Program-made: the position numbers and the translations under genes | The notes under the pieces: model-generated | Told to the model about the DNA's origin: nothing | The model's database searches: none | What the model saw: only the letters and a program-made list of their open reading frames with translations | Shown: positions 8,833-17,249 of the stretch, piece after piece | How the letters are laid out: each line of letters begins with the position of its first letter | Numbering within the stretch: position 1 is the stretch's first letter | From: Ferribacterium limneticum | GTDB taxonomy: Bacteria; Pseudomonadota; Gammaproteobacteria; Burkholderiales; Rhodocyclaceae | Direction of reading: 5' to 3' | DNA: 64,000 nucleotides | Assembly: GCF_020510585.1 (NCBI RefSeq) | Contig: NZ_CP075190.1 | Location: forward strand, 1,610,001-1,674,000

Positions 8833-8857
8833 ATTTATGCGGTTTTAAATCCATATA

Positions 8858-8870
8858 AATCAATGGATTA
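8858..8870 (+). promoter_or_regulatory. IHF site between NifA site and nifE promoter
   Basis: AATCAATGGATTA matches the IHF consensus WATCAANNNNTTR at every defined position. It lies between the activator site and the sigma-54 promoter, where IHF bends DNA in known nif promoters. Confidence 0.65.
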
Positions 8871-8874
8871 AAGG

Positions 8875-8890
8875 TGGCACCCGTCTTGCT
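8875..8890 (+). promoter_or_regulatory. Sigma-54 promoter of nifE
   Basis: TGGCACCCGTCTTGCT has a consensus -24 element (TGGCAC) and -12 element (TTGCT) at correct spacing, 30 bp before the nifE start. Confidence 0.92.
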
Positions 8891-8919
8891 AATTGCTATC
8901 CAGACCTCTGGAGAACAGC

Positions 8920-10320
8920 ATGAAAGCCAGCGAAATCCAGGCCTTGCTCGACGAGCCAGCCTGTACCCACAACACCAAGGAAAAGTCCGGCTGCGCCAAG
9001 CCAAAGCCTGGCGCCACGGCGGGCGGCTGTTCCTTTGACGGCGCGCAGATTGCGCTGCTGCCGATTGCTGACGTTGCCCACATCGTGCACGGTCCGATTG
9101 CCTGTGCCGGCTCCTCCTGGGACAACCGCGGCACACGCTCTTCCGGCGTGACCCTGTACAAGATCGGCATGACCACCGACCTGTCGGAAACCGACGTGGT
9201 CATGGGGCGCGGCGAGAAGCGGCTGTTTCATGCCATCAAGCAGGCCATCGACAGCTATGCGCCGAAAGCGGTCTTCATCTACAACACCTGCGTCACCGCG
9301 CTGATCGGCGATGACGTCGGGGCCGTCTGCAAGGCGGCGACCGAACGCTGGGGAACGCCAGTCGTTCCGGTCGATGCCGCCGGCTTCTACGGTACCAAGA
9401 ATCTCGGCAACCGGCTGGCCGGTGAAGCCATGTTCAAGCACGTCATCGGCACCGCCGAGCCAGCGCCCGTCGTGCCGCGCGCCGACGGCCTGCCGACCTA
9501 CGACGTCAATCTGATCGGCGAATACAACATTGCCGGCGAGTTCTGGCATGTCGCGCCGCTCTTCGACGAACTCGGCCTGCGCATTCTGTGCACGCTGTCC
9601 GGCGACTCGCGTTTCCATGAAGTGCAGACCATGCACCGCGCCAAGGTGAACATGGTGGTCTGTGCCAAGGCGCTGCTCAACGTGGCGCGCAAGATGCAGG
9701 ACACCTTCGGCCAACCCTTCTTCGAAGGCAGTTTCTACGGCGTCCAGGATGTCTCCAACGCGCTGCGCGATTTCGCCCGGTTGATCGGCGACCCGGATCT
9801 CACAGCGCGGACCGAAGCGGTCATCGCCCGCGAGGAAGCCAAGGCCCACGCCGCGCTCGAACCCTGGCGCGCCCGCCTCAAGGATAAGCGCGTGCTGCTC
9901 TACACCGGCGGCGTCAAATCGTGGTCCATCGTTTCCGCCCTGCAGGATCTGGGCATGAAGGTGGTGGCTACCGGCACCAAGAAATCGACCGAAGAAGACA
10001 AGGCGCGCATTCGCGAGCTGATGGGCGAGGACACCAAGATGATCGATGACGGCAGCCCGAAGGCGCTGTTGTCGACCTACCACGAGTACAAGGCCGACAT
10101 CCTGATCGCTGGCGGGCGCAATCTCTACACGGCGCTCAAGGCACGGATTCCCTTCCTCGACATCAATCAGGAACGTGAATTCGGTTACGCCGGTTACGCC
10201 GGCATGAGCGAACTGGCCCGCCAGTTGGCCCTTTCGATGGAAAGCCCGGTCTGGGCTGCGGTGCGCAAGCCGGCGCCGTGGGCTAAACAAAGTGGTCCCG
10301 GCACTGTGCTGGCGGCGTAA
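8920..10320 (+). CDS. nifE: Nitrogenase FeMo-cofactor scaffold NifE
   Basis: 466-residue NifD-like subunit of the NifEN scaffold, on which the NifB-made cluster matures to FeMo-cofactor. Cys37 (GGCSFDGAQ), Cys62 ([13 protein letters not shown]) and Cys124 ([12 protein letters not shown]) sit at the positions of the Azotobacter NifE ligands. The chosen ATG at 8920 follows TGGAGA; an in-frame start at 8893 overlaps the promoter and is rejected. Unusually, nifN does not follow directly: two phasin-like genes come between, and nifN has its own NifA/sigma-54 promoter. Confidence 0.97.
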   Translation: MKASEIQALLDEPACTHNTKEKSGCAKPKPGATAGGCSFDGAQIALLPIADVAHIVHGPIACAGSSWDNRGTRSSGVTLYKIGMTTDLSETDVVMGRGEKRLFHAIKQAIDSYAPKAVFIYNTCVTALIGDDVGAVCKAATERWGTPVVPVDAAGFYGTKNLGNRLAGEAMFKHVIGTAEPAPVVPRADGLPTYDVNLIGEYNIAGEFWHVAPLFDELGLRILCTLSGDSRFHEVQTMHRAKVNMVVCAKALLNVARKMQDTFGQPFFEGSFYGVQDVSNALRDFARLIGDPDLTARTEAVIAREEAKAHAALEPWRARLKDKRVLLYTGGVKSWSIVSALQDLGMKVVATGTKKSTEEDKARIRELMGEDTKMIDDGSPKALLSTYHEYKADILIAGGRNLYTALKARIPFLDINQEREFGYAGYAGMSELARQLALSMESPVWAAVRKPAPWAKQSGPGTVLAA

Positions 10321-10373
10321 AGCTCTGAAAATGGCCGCCCCGGCGGTGCGTCAATTCCCGGGACAAGGCAACG

Positions 10374-10393
10374 CCCGACTGATCTGAGTCGGG
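10374..10393 (+). other. Hairpin in the nifE to phasin-like spacer
   Basis: CCCGACT (10374-10380) pairs with AGTCGGG (10387-10393) around a six-base loop. No T-run follows, so it is not a clear terminator; it could stabilise the nifE mRNA end. The rest of the 295-bp spacer (10321-10615) shows only a ribosome site and the duplicated leader before the next gene. Confidence 0.4.
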
Positions 10394-10571
10394 TGATGAT
10401 GGGGCCGGGAACCCCGTGCCGATTGCTGCGGTCAACGACTGATAGCGTTGAGGAACGCTGTTCGGCAGCGAAAAATCCTTTGGTTTGTTTTGTGCAGCGT
10501 AAATTTGTCCGCTGCAGGGTGAAGGCATTTTGAGATTTCACTGAGAGCCGGGGCGCATGTGGGGGCAGGGG

Positions 10572-10618
10572 TTTTCGCTCGATTATTGGTCAGGAAATTC
10601 CAGGAGGTATCCAATATG
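10572..10618 (+). repeat. Duplicated leader, copy 1
   Basis: TTTTCGCTC, then TGGTC, ATTCCAGGAGGTATCC and AT-ATG recur in the same order before the second phasin-like gene (11231-11278). The ribosome site is part of the duplicated block. Confidence 0.8.
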
Positions 10619-11125
10619 GCACGTACTACCCAACACAGCGACCGGCAGCAAACCGGAAAGGCCAGTCCGGATTTTGGAGTCACTATCCCGGTGCAGATGG
10701 CCATGACGATGGCGGAAGCGCGGAAGCGTCTGCACATTAAGCAAATCGACGCAGCGCTTGCAGCGGTTTCGGAAAATTCCATTTACTGCAAATCGGTTCT
10801 GGAAAAAATGGCGGAAAGTTCCGGGCTGCTCGACCAGTGGTCGGCCCTGTGCCACGACAAGGCGCAGCGCTATAACGATTTTGCCTATGCCTGCATTGAC
10901 ATCATGTCGCAAAGCGCGGTCGACATGAACCGCCTGGTTTCCGAATCATTCTCCGGGATCGCTGGCAACTTCCAGAGCAATGAGCTCAAGCCAATCGAAT
11001 TCGCCAATGAGCGGCGAGTCACCTCGATGGTCATTTCCTTCCCCGAGCGTCGTATCGCTACTACGTCCGTATTGATGCCGACGCATTCAGACCAGCGCAC
11101 CGCCCAAAAACGGAATACGGCCTGA
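10616..11125 (+). CDS. Phasin-like protein, copy 1 (nif-embedded)
   Basis: A 169-residue, mostly helical protein with no signal peptide. The pattern (hydrophilic N terminus, long amphipathic helices with AEARKRLHIKQIDAALAAVSE and DQWSALCHDKAQRYNDFAY) resembles phasins that coat polyhydroxyalkanoate granules. This assignment rests on overall character, not a decisive motif. It is a tandem paralogue of the next gene: both share MxRTT starts, the IKQ, ENxxYxKS, FA/DQW-ALC-KA-RY and VISFPxRR patches. GGAGG precedes ATG at 10616; the longer in-frame start at 10559 is not needed. Confidence 0.5.
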   Translation: MARTTQHSDRQQTGKASPDFGVTIPVQMAMTMAEARKRLHIKQIDAALAAVSENSIYCKSVLEKMAESSGLLDQWSALCHDKAQRYNDFAYACIDIMSQSAVDMNRLVSESFSGIAGNFQSNELKPIEFANERRVTSMVISFPERRIATTSVLMPTHSDQRTAQKRNTA

Positions 11126-11230
11126 ACCGGACAGGCTGCACACTGGAAGAAAGAGCTGGGGGTTGTCCCCGGTTAGCTCACTTCCAGGTCAAGCGTATTC
11201 ACCACCTGGGCGAAGCCGAGACAGTCAGGG

Positions 11231-11278
11231 TTTTTCGCTCAATTTCTGGTCCATGAATTCCAGGAGGTATCCGATATG
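11231..11278 (+). repeat. Duplicated leader, copy 2
   Basis: Counterpart of the leader at 10572-10618, with the same TTTTCGCTC, TGGTC and ATTCCAGGAGGTATCC blocks. This indicates that gene plus leader were duplicated together. Confidence 0.8.
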
Positions 11279-11788
11279 CCCCGCACCACCGAACAAACGA
11301 CTCGGCAGCAATCCGGAAATAACAGTCCGGAAGCGTCAATCGCCATTTCACTGCAGATCGCCTCGGCGCTCGTAGACGCGCAGCAACGGCTGCAAATCAA
11401 GCAAGTCGAAGCGATGCATGCCGCCATTTCAGAAAATGCCCTGTACTACAAATCTGCCCTGGCCAGCATGACGAGCGGCCCCAAACTGTTTGCCGAATGG
11501 GCTGCGTTGTGTCAGCACAAAGCCCGGCGCTATGGCGATCTGCTCAATGACTACCGCACGATACTCTCGGAAAGAGCCGCAGAAATTAACCGCCTGAGCA
11601 CAGAATTAATGTCCAGCGTCAATCCAGGTGCCTTCATCAACTTGATTCGTGGGGCAGCATTTTTTCCGGCCATCGAGCGGCGGGTTGCCGCCCAGGTCAT
11701 TTCCTTCCCGGATCGCCGCAGCCAGGCGACATCAGCGCAAATGGAAGAGCGGGCGAGGAATTCCGGACGTCAGCGCATGGCGCAATAA
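11276..11788 (+). CDS. Phasin-like protein, copy 2 (nif-embedded)
   Basis: 170-residue paralogue of the preceding gene, 150 bp downstream, with an equivalent leader. It keeps the MPRTTEQTTRQQSG start, the QIKQVEAMHAAISENALYYKS helix and the VISFPDRR patch near the C terminus, but the segment following the central helices has diverged (GAFINLIRGAAFF). Helical and without a signal peptide. Position between nifE and nifN suggests expression during nitrogen fixation; the function (granule coat or other) is inferred only. Confidence 0.5.
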   Translation: MPRTTEQTTRQQSGNNSPEASIAISLQIASALVDAQQRLQIKQVEAMHAAISENALYYKSALASMTSGPKLFAEWAALCQHKARRYGDLLNDYRTILSERAAEINRLSTELMSSVNPGAFINLIRGAAFFPAIERRVAAQVISFPDRRSQATSAQMEERARNSGRQRMAQ

Positions 11789-11830
11789 GGCGCGTTGCTG
11801 GTGGTGGTGGGGGCTGAGCCGGCTGCTGCG

Positions 11831-11870
11831 GAAGATTTCGATTTTGGCTGATTTTCCGGGTTGACCGTGG
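11831..11870 (-). repeat. Dispersed 36-bp element, copy 2
   Basis: On the minus strand it reads CCACGGTCAACCCGGAAAAT followed by a right block CCAAAATCGAAATC. It lies 42 bp after the second phasin-like gene. Confidence 0.75.
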
Positions 11871-11996
11871 GGTCAGCCTTTATTTCCATGGTCGCTGGAA
11901 ACGACGCCTGCGGGTCCTGGGTGGGTAGTGGCGAATCAGTCATATCTTGGCTGTTTCGGTGGGTTTTGATTGGAGCATCAGCTTTCTGCGGACGAT

Positions 11997-12012
11997 TGTC
12001 TGGTTTCTGACA
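11997..12012 (+). promoter_or_regulatory. NifA upstream activator sequence for nifN
   Basis: TGTCTGGTTTCTGACA is an exact TGT-N10-ACA match, 45 bp before the -24 element. The 319-bp spacer 11789-12106 otherwise holds the dispersed element and the promoter. Confidence 0.8.
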
Positions 12013-12056
12013 CTACGTATTTTCATTATCTATTTGTTTTTGCGGTTGTTTTAGAT

Positions 12057-12072
12057 TGGCGCGTTCCTTGCT
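12057..12072 (+). promoter_or_regulatory. Sigma-54 promoter of nifN
   Basis: TGGCGCGTTCCTTGCT matches TGGCAYR-N4-TTGCW with one mismatch in the -24 box, 35 bp before nifN. Confidence 0.85.
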
Positions 12073-12106
12073 GTGGATGTGGTAACTCCATTCGGGCAAT
12101 GTCGTC

Positions 12107-13510
12107 ATGGCTGAAATCATCCAATCCAAGAAGGCGCTGGCGGTCAATCCGCTCAAGGTCAGCCAGACCATCGGCGCCTCGCTGGCTTTCCTCGGCCTCA
12201 ACCGCAGCCTGCCGCTCATGCATGGTTCGCAAGGCTGCACGGCCTTCGGCAAGGTGTTCTTCGTGCGCCATTTTCGCGAGCCGATTCCCTTGCAGACGAC
12301 GGCGATGGATCAGGTGTCGAGCATCATGGGTGCCGACGACAATGTGATCGAGGCGCTGCGCACGCTGTCCGACAAGAGCAAGCCGGACATCATCGGCCTC
12401 GTGACCACTGGGTTGTCGGAAACGCAGGGCACCGATATTCGTCGCTGTGTCGGCGATTTCCGCCGGGCGCACCCGGAATTCGACCATGTCGCCGTGGTCC
12501 CGGTGAATACGCCGGATTACGTCGGCTGCCTGGAAAGCGGCTACGCACTGGCTATTGAAGCGCTGATCGAAACGCTGGTGCCGGAAAGCGCCTGCGTCGG
12601 CAAAAGGCCAAAGCAGGTCAATGTGCTGGCCTCGGCCATGCTGACGCCGGGCGATATCGAGGCGATCAAGGAGTGGGTCGAAGCCTTCGGCCTGCGCCCC
12701 ATCGTCGTTCCGGACATTGGCGATTCGCTCGATGGACATTTGACCGAAGCTGAGACTTCATCGCTGACCATCGGTGGTACGCCGCGCTCGGAAATCGAGA
12801 TCATGGGCGAGTCGACCGCAACATTGGTCGTCGGCCCCTCGCTGCTCAAGGCGGCCACCATCCTGAAGACGCGGACTGGCGTGCCTGACTACCATTTCGC
12901 GGGCCTCATGGGCCTCGACGACTGCGACGCTTTCACCCAGGCGCTGGCCGAGATTTCCGGCAAGCCGGTGCCCGAGAAAATCGAACGCCATCGTGCCCAG
13001 TTGCAGGACGCCATGGTCGACAGCCATTTCATGATCGGCTTCGCCCGCGTTGCGCTGGCCGGCGACCCGGATCTGGTCGGCATGCAGGTCCGTTTCCTGA
13101 CCAGCATGGGGGCCGAGATTGTTAGCGCCGTTGCCACGCACAAGCACGAAAGCCTGGCGGCGCTGCCGATCGAAAAGATCATCGTCGGTGACCTGGAGGA
13201 TATGGAAAAAGAGGCACGCAGCAATGGCGCGCAACTGATCGTCGCCAATTCCCATGCCGCCGACACCGCTTCGCGGCTGGGCTTGCCGCTGCTCCGGGCT
13301 GGCTTTCCGCAATACGACCATGTGGGCGGTTACGCCCGCACCTGGGTGGGCTACCGCGGTACGCGGCAGGCCTTGTTCGATCTCGCCAACCTCATGCTGG
13401 GACAACACCATGAACTCGCACCCTATCGATCAATCTACTGGGCCGACGACCGCGATGGCGTCAGCAAACAACATGTCATCTCGTCGGCTGCAGCTGGTCT
13501 GGTCCATTAG
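12107..13510 (+). CDS. nifN: Nitrogenase FeMo-cofactor scaffold NifN
   Basis: 467-residue NifK-like partner of NifE in the NifEN scaffold. The N terminus [20 protein letters not shown] and Cys44 ([14 protein letters not shown]) match the Azotobacter pattern. ETQGTDI and the late [22 protein letters not shown] region are also typical. It starts the nifN-nifX-rseC-like operon under its own NifA-dependent promoter. Its last codons overlap the start of nifX. Confidence 0.97.
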   Translation: MAEIIQSKKALAVNPLKVSQTIGASLAFLGLNRSLPLMHGSQGCTAFGKVFFVRHFREPIPLQTTAMDQVSSIMGADDNVIEALRTLSDKSKPDIIGLVTTGLSETQGTDIRRCVGDFRRAHPEFDHVAVVPVNTPDYVGCLESGYALAIEALIETLVPESACVGKRPKQVNVLASAMLTPGDIEAIKEWVEAFGLRPIVVPDIGDSLDGHLTEAETSSLTIGGTPRSEIEIMGESTATLVVGPSLLKAATILKTRTGVPDYHFAGLMGLDDCDAFTQALAEISGKPVPEKIERHRAQLQDAMVDSHFMIGFARVALAGDPDLVGMQVRFLTSMGAEIVSAVATHKHESLAALPIEKIIVGDLEDMEKEARSNGAQLIVANSHAADTASRLGLPLLRAGFPQYDHVGGYARTWVGYRGTRQALFDLANLMLGQHHELAPYRSIYWADDRDGVSKQHVISSAAAGLVH

Positions 13511-13952
13511 GCAGGAGCCGGACGCCGTGATCAAGGTCGCCTTCGCCTCAACTGACCGGACGCGGGTCAATCAGCACTTCGGTTCGGCCGAGGGCTTCGT
13601 GATCTATGAAGTGACGCCGGACAAGGCGACGCTGGTTGGTGTCGCCGAGTTCGCCGAAGAGGCGATGGATGGCAACGAGGACAAGCTCGGCGCCAAGGTT
13701 GATTTCCTCGAAGGCTGCGCCGGGGTTTATGTCATGGCGATTGGCGCTTCGGCGATCAAGAAGCTCCTGGCCAAAGGCATCCAGCCGATTCGCGTCGATG
13801 AGGTTGACGCGGTCGACGAGCTTTTGGGGCAAATTTCGAAAGCGATGAGCGAGGGCGGCGTGGTCTGGATTGACCGTGCCATCGCCGCCCAGGCCAAGGC
13901 CAAGGAAGAGAATCGCTTCGCTTCCATGGAAGAAGAAGGGTGGGAAGGATGA
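13473..13952 (+). CDS. nifX: Nitrogenase cofactor carrier NifX
   Basis: NifX binds NifB-cofactor and the VK cluster during FeMo-co assembly in Azotobacter. The core [20 protein letters not shown] and [20 protein letters not shown] are clear dinitrogenase iron-molybdenum cofactor family signatures. Starts are ambiguous: ATG at 13473 (MSSRRLQL) gives 159 residues, close to the Azotobacter length; ATG at 13455 or 13410 would extend further into nifN. All lack a strong ribosome site, suggesting coupling to nifN. The C-terminal 30 residues form an acidic tail. Confidence 0.9.
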   Translation: MSSRRLQLVWSIRQEPDAVIKVAFASTDRTRVNQHFGSAEGFVIYEVTPDKATLVGVAEFAEEAMDGNEDKLGAKVDFLEGCAGVYVMAIGASAIKKLLAKGIQPIRVDEVDAVDELLGQISKAMSEGGVVWIDRAIAAQAKAKEENRFASMEEEGWEG

Positions 13953-14404
13953 GCGCCAACATGATCGAACACCGCGGCATCGTCCAGCGCGTCGACGCGG
14001 GCAAGGCCATCGTGGCCATGGAAACGGCTGGCTGTTCGTCCTGCGGGCAGGGCAGCAGTTGCGGCATCGGCAAAATGGCTAGCGGCCGTCCAGCCACCTT
14101 GCTGACGTTGCCGGTCAGCGGCGACATCAAGGCCGGTGACATGGTGATGATCGCGCTGCCGGCCAGCCGTCTGACTTTCTCGGCCTTGCTCGGCTATCTC
14201 TTCCCCGCCTTCGCCATGATTTTTGGCGCCTGGCTCGGTTCGCTGCTCGATGGCAGCGACGGTGCCACGGCACTCGGCGCCATTGCCGGTTTCCTCGGTG
14301 CGCTGGCTGTTGCCCGCGTTGCCATTGGTCTGGTGCCCGGCCTCATGCCGGCGCCGCAACTTATCCCGATTTCCAATCAATCCAGCGCATTCCACAAGGA
14401 GTAA
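13949..14404 (+). CDS. RseC/MucC-like membrane protein in the nif operon
   Basis: 151-residue protein of the SoxR-reducing system RseC family. N-terminal Cys29, Cys32 and Cys38 (GCSSCGQGSSCGIG) resemble the family cysteine pattern. Two membrane segments follow, around residues 70-90 and 95-125. In E. coli RseC works with the Rsx (Rnf) complex. Its place inside the nifX operon suggests it serves the nif-linked Rnf complex encoded upstream; this is inference. The start overlaps the nifX stop (ATGA). Confidence 0.8.
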   Translation: MSANMIEHRGIVQRVDAGKAIVAMETAGCSSCGQGSSCGIGKMASGRPATLLTLPVSGDIKAGDMVMIALPASRLTFSALLGYLFPAFAMIFGAWLGSLLDGSDGATALGAIAGFLGALAVARVAIGLVPGLMPAPQLIPISNQSSAFHKE

Positions 14405-14408
14405 CACC

Positions 14409-14870
14409 ATGACTGAAGCCATTGCCGCCGATCCCATCTTTGAAACCGATTTCGTCAAGGAGATGGCCCGCCAGATGCGCGCGCTCGATACCTACGGCAC
14501 CTATGCCGGCTGGACGGTCGAAAAGATCCTCGATCCCTACATCCTGACCAAGGAACGCAAGGCCAACATCCCGATGATCGGTGATCCGGACGACGAGACC
14601 ATCTCCCGCGTCAAGGCGTTCTACAACGCCATCGCCGTGCTTATCGAAAAGGAATGCAAGCTGCTCGCCGTGCCGCTCGTGCACCTGACCCACGAAGGTT
14701 TCGGCCGCGCCATCATTACCGTCGGCAAGCTGGTTGCTGTTGAAAAGACCTTGCGCGACGTGCATCGCTTCGGCTTCCCCAGCCTGTCCAAGATGAAGGA
14801 CGACGCCGACAAGATGCTCGGTATCGCCCTGGAACGTATCGGTCAGTACCCGAACGTCGCCGGGCTGTAA
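14409..14870 (+). CDS. NifX-associated nitrogen fixation protein (DUF269)
   Basis: 153-residue protein of the NifX-associated family (DUF269), found in nif clusters next to nifX. Family marks include FVKEMARQMRALDTYGTYAGW near the N terminus and ITVGKLVAVEKTLRDVHRFGF in the second half. The biochemical role is unknown. Starts four bases after the preceding stop and is followed by the small DUF683 gene. Confidence 0.92.
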   Translation: MTEAIAADPIFETDFVKEMARQMRALDTYGTYAGWTVEKILDPYILTKERKANIPMIGDPDDETISRVKAFYNAIAVLIEKECKLLAVPLVHLTHEGFGRAIITVGKLVAVEKTLRDVHRFGFPSLSKMKDDADKMLGIALERIGQYPNVAGL

Positions 14871-14884
14871 GGGCAGGGGGCAAC

Positions 14885-15103
14885 ATGACTGACGAAGAAC
14901 TGGCCGCCCTCGACAAGGAAGTCAAGAAGCTCAAGCGGATCGCTTCCGAGTGGGCTTCGCAGATGCACGACCTCGTGGAAGACCGCCTGCCGGCGGGCTT
15001 TCGCGAAATTCCAGCGCTTTCCCAATCCACCTACGATGCCTGCCAGGCGTGGGCCGATGCCAGTGCCCGACTCGCTGCAGCGCAGAAAGGACAACCAGCA
15101 TGA
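14885..15103 (+). CDS. Small nif-associated protein (DUF683, CCE_0567 family)
   Basis: A 72-residue helical protein of the CCE_0567 metalloprotein family found in nif operons. Hallmarks are LKKLKRIASEWASQMHDLVEDRLP-like spacing of Leu/Ile and a conserved RLP turn. It overlaps the ferredoxin gene by four bases (ATGA). Function unknown. Confidence 0.88.
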   Translation: MTDEELAALDKEVKKLKRIASEWASQMHDLVEDRLPAGFREIPALSQSTYDACQAWADASARLAAAQKGQPA

Positions 15104-15369
15104 TTACCGGACTCACCAAAGGCGGCACCGAATGGACGCCGCAATTCGCCACCAGCCTCGATCAGGCCAAGTGCATCGGCTGCGGCCGCTGCTACAAGGT
15201 CTGCCCGCGCAATGTTCTCGATCTCGTCGAGCGTGAGCTGGACGACGATGATGATGACGAAGACGACAACATGATGGTCATGTCGCTGGCCAATCCGGCT
15301 GACTGCATCGGTTGTGGCTCCTGCGGACGGGTTTGTCCGAAGGACTGCTACACCTACGCACCGGCCTGA
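15100..15369 (+). CDS. fdxB: Nif-specific ferredoxin III
   Basis: 89-residue 2[4Fe-4S] ferredoxin of the nif-specific type III. First cluster Cys25, 28, 31, 35; second Cys69, 72, 75, 79, with Cys83 extra. Between them lies a long acidic insert of consecutive Asp and Glu residues (48-56), a family hallmark here unusually rich. It probably carries electrons for nitrogenase maturation or turnover. Translationally coupled to the DUF683 gene. Confidence 0.93.
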   Translation: MITGLTKGGTEWTPQFATSLDQAKCIGCGRCYKVCPRNVLDLVERELDDDDDDEDDNMMVMSLANPADCIGCGSCGRVCPKDCYTYAPA

Positions 15370-15371
15370 TC

Positions 15372-15716
15372 ATGGCCGCGCTGCCTGATTCCGCGTACGG
15401 CGAGGCGGTGTGCACCGCCTTGCGCGGCCAGGTGGAAAAACTCGGCCTGACTATCGGCGATGAGCCGGTGTGGGCCGAGGCGACTTTCGCCGAGGAAGTC
15501 GATCCGTACTCGCAGGAAATCAGCGTGATCGCTACCTGGCGCGGCAAGCAGCGTTTTGGAACGGTCACCTTTTTCCCCGACGGCCGCGTCTTCGCCGAGT
15601 ATCAGGTGCTGCTCCAGCATCCAGCCCGGGAAGACAGTTACGTCGAATCGGTGCAGGTCTGGGGGCGGCCCGAGAAATTGAGCGGCGACCCCGTCATTGT
15701 CGAGTACGCCAAGTAG
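15372..15716 (+). CDS. Unknown nif-operon protein
   Basis: 114-residue soluble protein starting two bases after fdxB (MAALPDSAYGEAV). It shows alternating beta-prone stretches (ISVIATWRGKQRFGTVTFF, RVFAEYQVLL) and no cysteine cluster, signal or membrane segment. I do not recognise the family. Tight spacing suggests co-translation with fdxB and a role in nitrogen fixation. Confidence 0.7.
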   Translation: MAALPDSAYGEAVCTALRGQVEKLGLTIGDEPVWAEATFAEEVDPYSQEISVIATWRGKQRFGTVTFFPDGRVFAEYQVLLQHPAREDSYVESVQVWGRPEKLSGDPVIVEYAK

Positions 15717-15719
15717 CCC

Positions 15720-16136
15720 ATGACCGTTTTGCCCCGTTTGCTGCTCATTCACAAGCATGGGACCAGCGGTCGCGTCCGCTTTCTCTGCCTGAGTTCGGGC
15801 GTTGTCGCCTTCAAGCCGCTGCCGGCACTGTCGGCGCTGCGTGATGAAGATTTCTCGCCGACCATCCAGTTTCATCCGACGGCGGTCGTCCGCGAAGCCG
15901 AGGCTCATCTCGGGCTGGCCGAGGGCGCAGTCGAGCCGGTGGCTGATTTTCAGGCCTGGGTTGATACGCCGGAGGGCGATGTGCCCGTGTTGCTCGCGGC
16001 GTTTGCCAGCATTGATCCGCCTTTCGCGGCGGCTGACCGACTCCACGGCCGTTTCATCGCAATTACCGAGTCGCGCCAGCTAAGCGAAGTCGAACGAAAT
16101 CTGCTGCGTCGGGCGTACGAGCACGTCCTGGGATAA
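15720..16136 (+). CDS. Unknown nif-operon protein, last gene
   Basis: 138-residue soluble protein beginning three bases after the previous stop. It contains LLLIHKHGTSGRVRFLCL and a charged helical C terminus (ESRQLSEVERNLLRRAYEHV). No recognised domain. It resembles small unannotated proteins often seen at the ends of nif operons. Its end overlaps, tail to tail, a gene on the minus strand by about 70 bp. Confidence 0.65.
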   Translation: MTVLPRLLLIHKHGTSGRVRFLCLSSGVVAFKPLPALSALRDEDFSPTIQFHPTAVVREAEAHLGLAEGAVEPVADFQAWVDTPEGDVPVLLAAFASIDPPFAAADRLHGRFIAITESRQLSEVERNLLRRAYEHVLG

Positions 16137-16569
16137 CGCGTTCGGTGGCTTCGAGGATGGCGTGGCGGTGGGCTTTCCGGTGGGCCGCCAGGCCGGCCGG
16201 GGTGTAGCCCTGAAGGACGACGCCCGGTGGCATGATGCTGCCGCCCCGCTGTTCGGCGGCGGCGAGGATCAGCGGGGTGGACAATCCCTTGCCGCGATGT
16301 TCTGCTGAAATCCACAGGTAGGAGCCGGCATAGAAGCCGACGATGCGGCCGACCCTGAAAATCGCCGTGTTGAATCCTGCACGGGTATGGCGGATGGTGT
16401 AGCCCGAGTTTCGCAGCGATCTGGTCGGCAATTGTGTAGACCACGCCTGAGCGACCAACTTGGCCAGAATGTCTGCCGCTTCATCATCGGTCACGCGCAG
16501 CATGTCCGAGGGCCGGTCGATGCCGGGGCCGGCGAAATCCAGGAAGCTTCTCTGCCAGGGGGCGGTCAT
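16063..16569 (-). CDS. Probable GNAT-fold N-acetyltransferase
   Basis: 168-residue protein. FYAGSYLWISAEHRGKGLST contains the R-G-x-G acetyl-CoA loop of GNAT enzymes after a beta strand, followed by a helix (PLILAAAEQRGG). The last 25 residues overlap the opposite-strand nif gene, so the true C terminus is real only if that overlap is tolerated. Substrate unknown. Not obviously part of the nif set. Confidence 0.6.
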   Translation of the reverse strand: MTAPWQRSFLDFAGPGIDRPSDMLRVTDDEAADILAKLVAQAWSTQLPTRSLRNSGYTIRHTRAGFNTAIFRVGRIVGFYAGSYLWISAEHRGKGLSTPLILAAAEQRGGSIMPPGVVLQGYTPAGLAAHRKAHRHAILEATERVIPGRARTPDAADFVRLRLAGATR

Positions 16570-16782
16570 GTTGTTGTATCGATTCGTTGATCTGAACAGT
16601 AATTAGCACGGACCGTACCTGTCTGCCTCCGGAAACGCTTCCAGGGCGGCCATTGCCGGATGCCGGGCGCGGAGAATGCCGTGGCGCCTTGCTTTCCGCA
16701 AGTGATAGAACGGCAAAACCCGGTTTTGGTTCCCGGTTTTTGCTACGCACCGTCGGCTTCCAGTGCGGTATCTGTCAGGGAT

Positions 16783-16798
16783 TGTAGTGAACCTGACA
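16783..16798 (+). promoter_or_regulatory. NifA upstream activator sequence for iscA-nifU-nifS
   Basis: TGTAGTGAACCTGACA is an exact TGT-N10-ACA site. The 344-bp spacer 16570-16913 contains only this site, the likely IHF site and the promoter. Confidence 0.8.
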
Positions 16799-16836
16799 AG
16801 GTAATTTTGGCTTCATGATTTAGCCAAGTTGCTGAA

Positions 16837-16849
16837 AATTAAGTATTTA
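16837..16849 (+). promoter_or_regulatory. Probable IHF site before iscA-nifU-nifS
   Basis: AATTAAGTATTTA matches WATCAANNNNTTR with one mismatch. It lies in an AT-rich stretch between the NifA site and the sigma-54 promoter, the same layout as at nifE. Confidence 0.45.
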
Positions 16850-16866
16850 TATTTTTATTTCTGGCG

Positions 16867-16882
16867 TGGCACGGCCCTTGCA
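16867..16882 (+). promoter_or_regulatory. Sigma-54 promoter of iscA-nifU-nifS
   Basis: TGGCACGGCCCTTGCA is a full consensus -24/-12 promoter, 32 bp before the first gene. Confidence 0.92.
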
Positions 16883-16913
16883 AGATCAGGTCATCTACTC
16901 TGGGAGAATCGCC

Positions 16914-17237
16914 ATGATCAATCTGACCCCCGCTGCCATTAAGGCTGTTCAACGTTTTATCCGCGGTTCTGAAACACCTGTGCTCGGGCTGCGCCTGACC
17001 ATTTCCGGTGGCGGCTGCTCCGGCCTGCAATACGGCATGAAGCTCGAAACCGAGAAGGCTGAAGACGACTGGGAACTGGAAGTCGAAGGCGTCAAGGTGC
17101 TGGTCGATGCAATGACCATGCCGATGATCGACAACGTCACCGTCGATTTCGTCGATACGCTGACCCACACCGGTTTCAAGTTCGACAATCCCAACGCCAG
17201 CGCCCAGTGTTCCTGCGGCTCTTCGTTCTCGGTCTAA
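16914..17237 (+). CDS. Nif-linked A-type iron-sulfur carrier (IscA/HesB)
   Basis: 107-residue A-type carrier with the three family cysteines Cys35 (GGGCSGLQY), Cys99 and Cys101 (CSCGSSF). It delivers Fe-S clusters to targets; the copy in front of nifU is usually called IscA-nif. The start follows GGGAGA. nifU begins 12 bp downstream. Confidence 0.93.
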   Translation: MINLTPAAIKAVQRFIRGSETPVLGLRLTISGGGCSGLQYGMKLETEKAEDDWELEVEGVKVLVDAMTMPMIDNVTVDFVDTLTHTGFKFDNPNASAQCSCGSSFSV

Positions 17238-17249
17238 GGAGCAATAGTC

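Noticed and set aside
8893..8919. Longer NifE start
   Set aside because: It overlaps the -12 region and ribosome site; the Cys37/62/124 numbering fits only the ATG at 8920.
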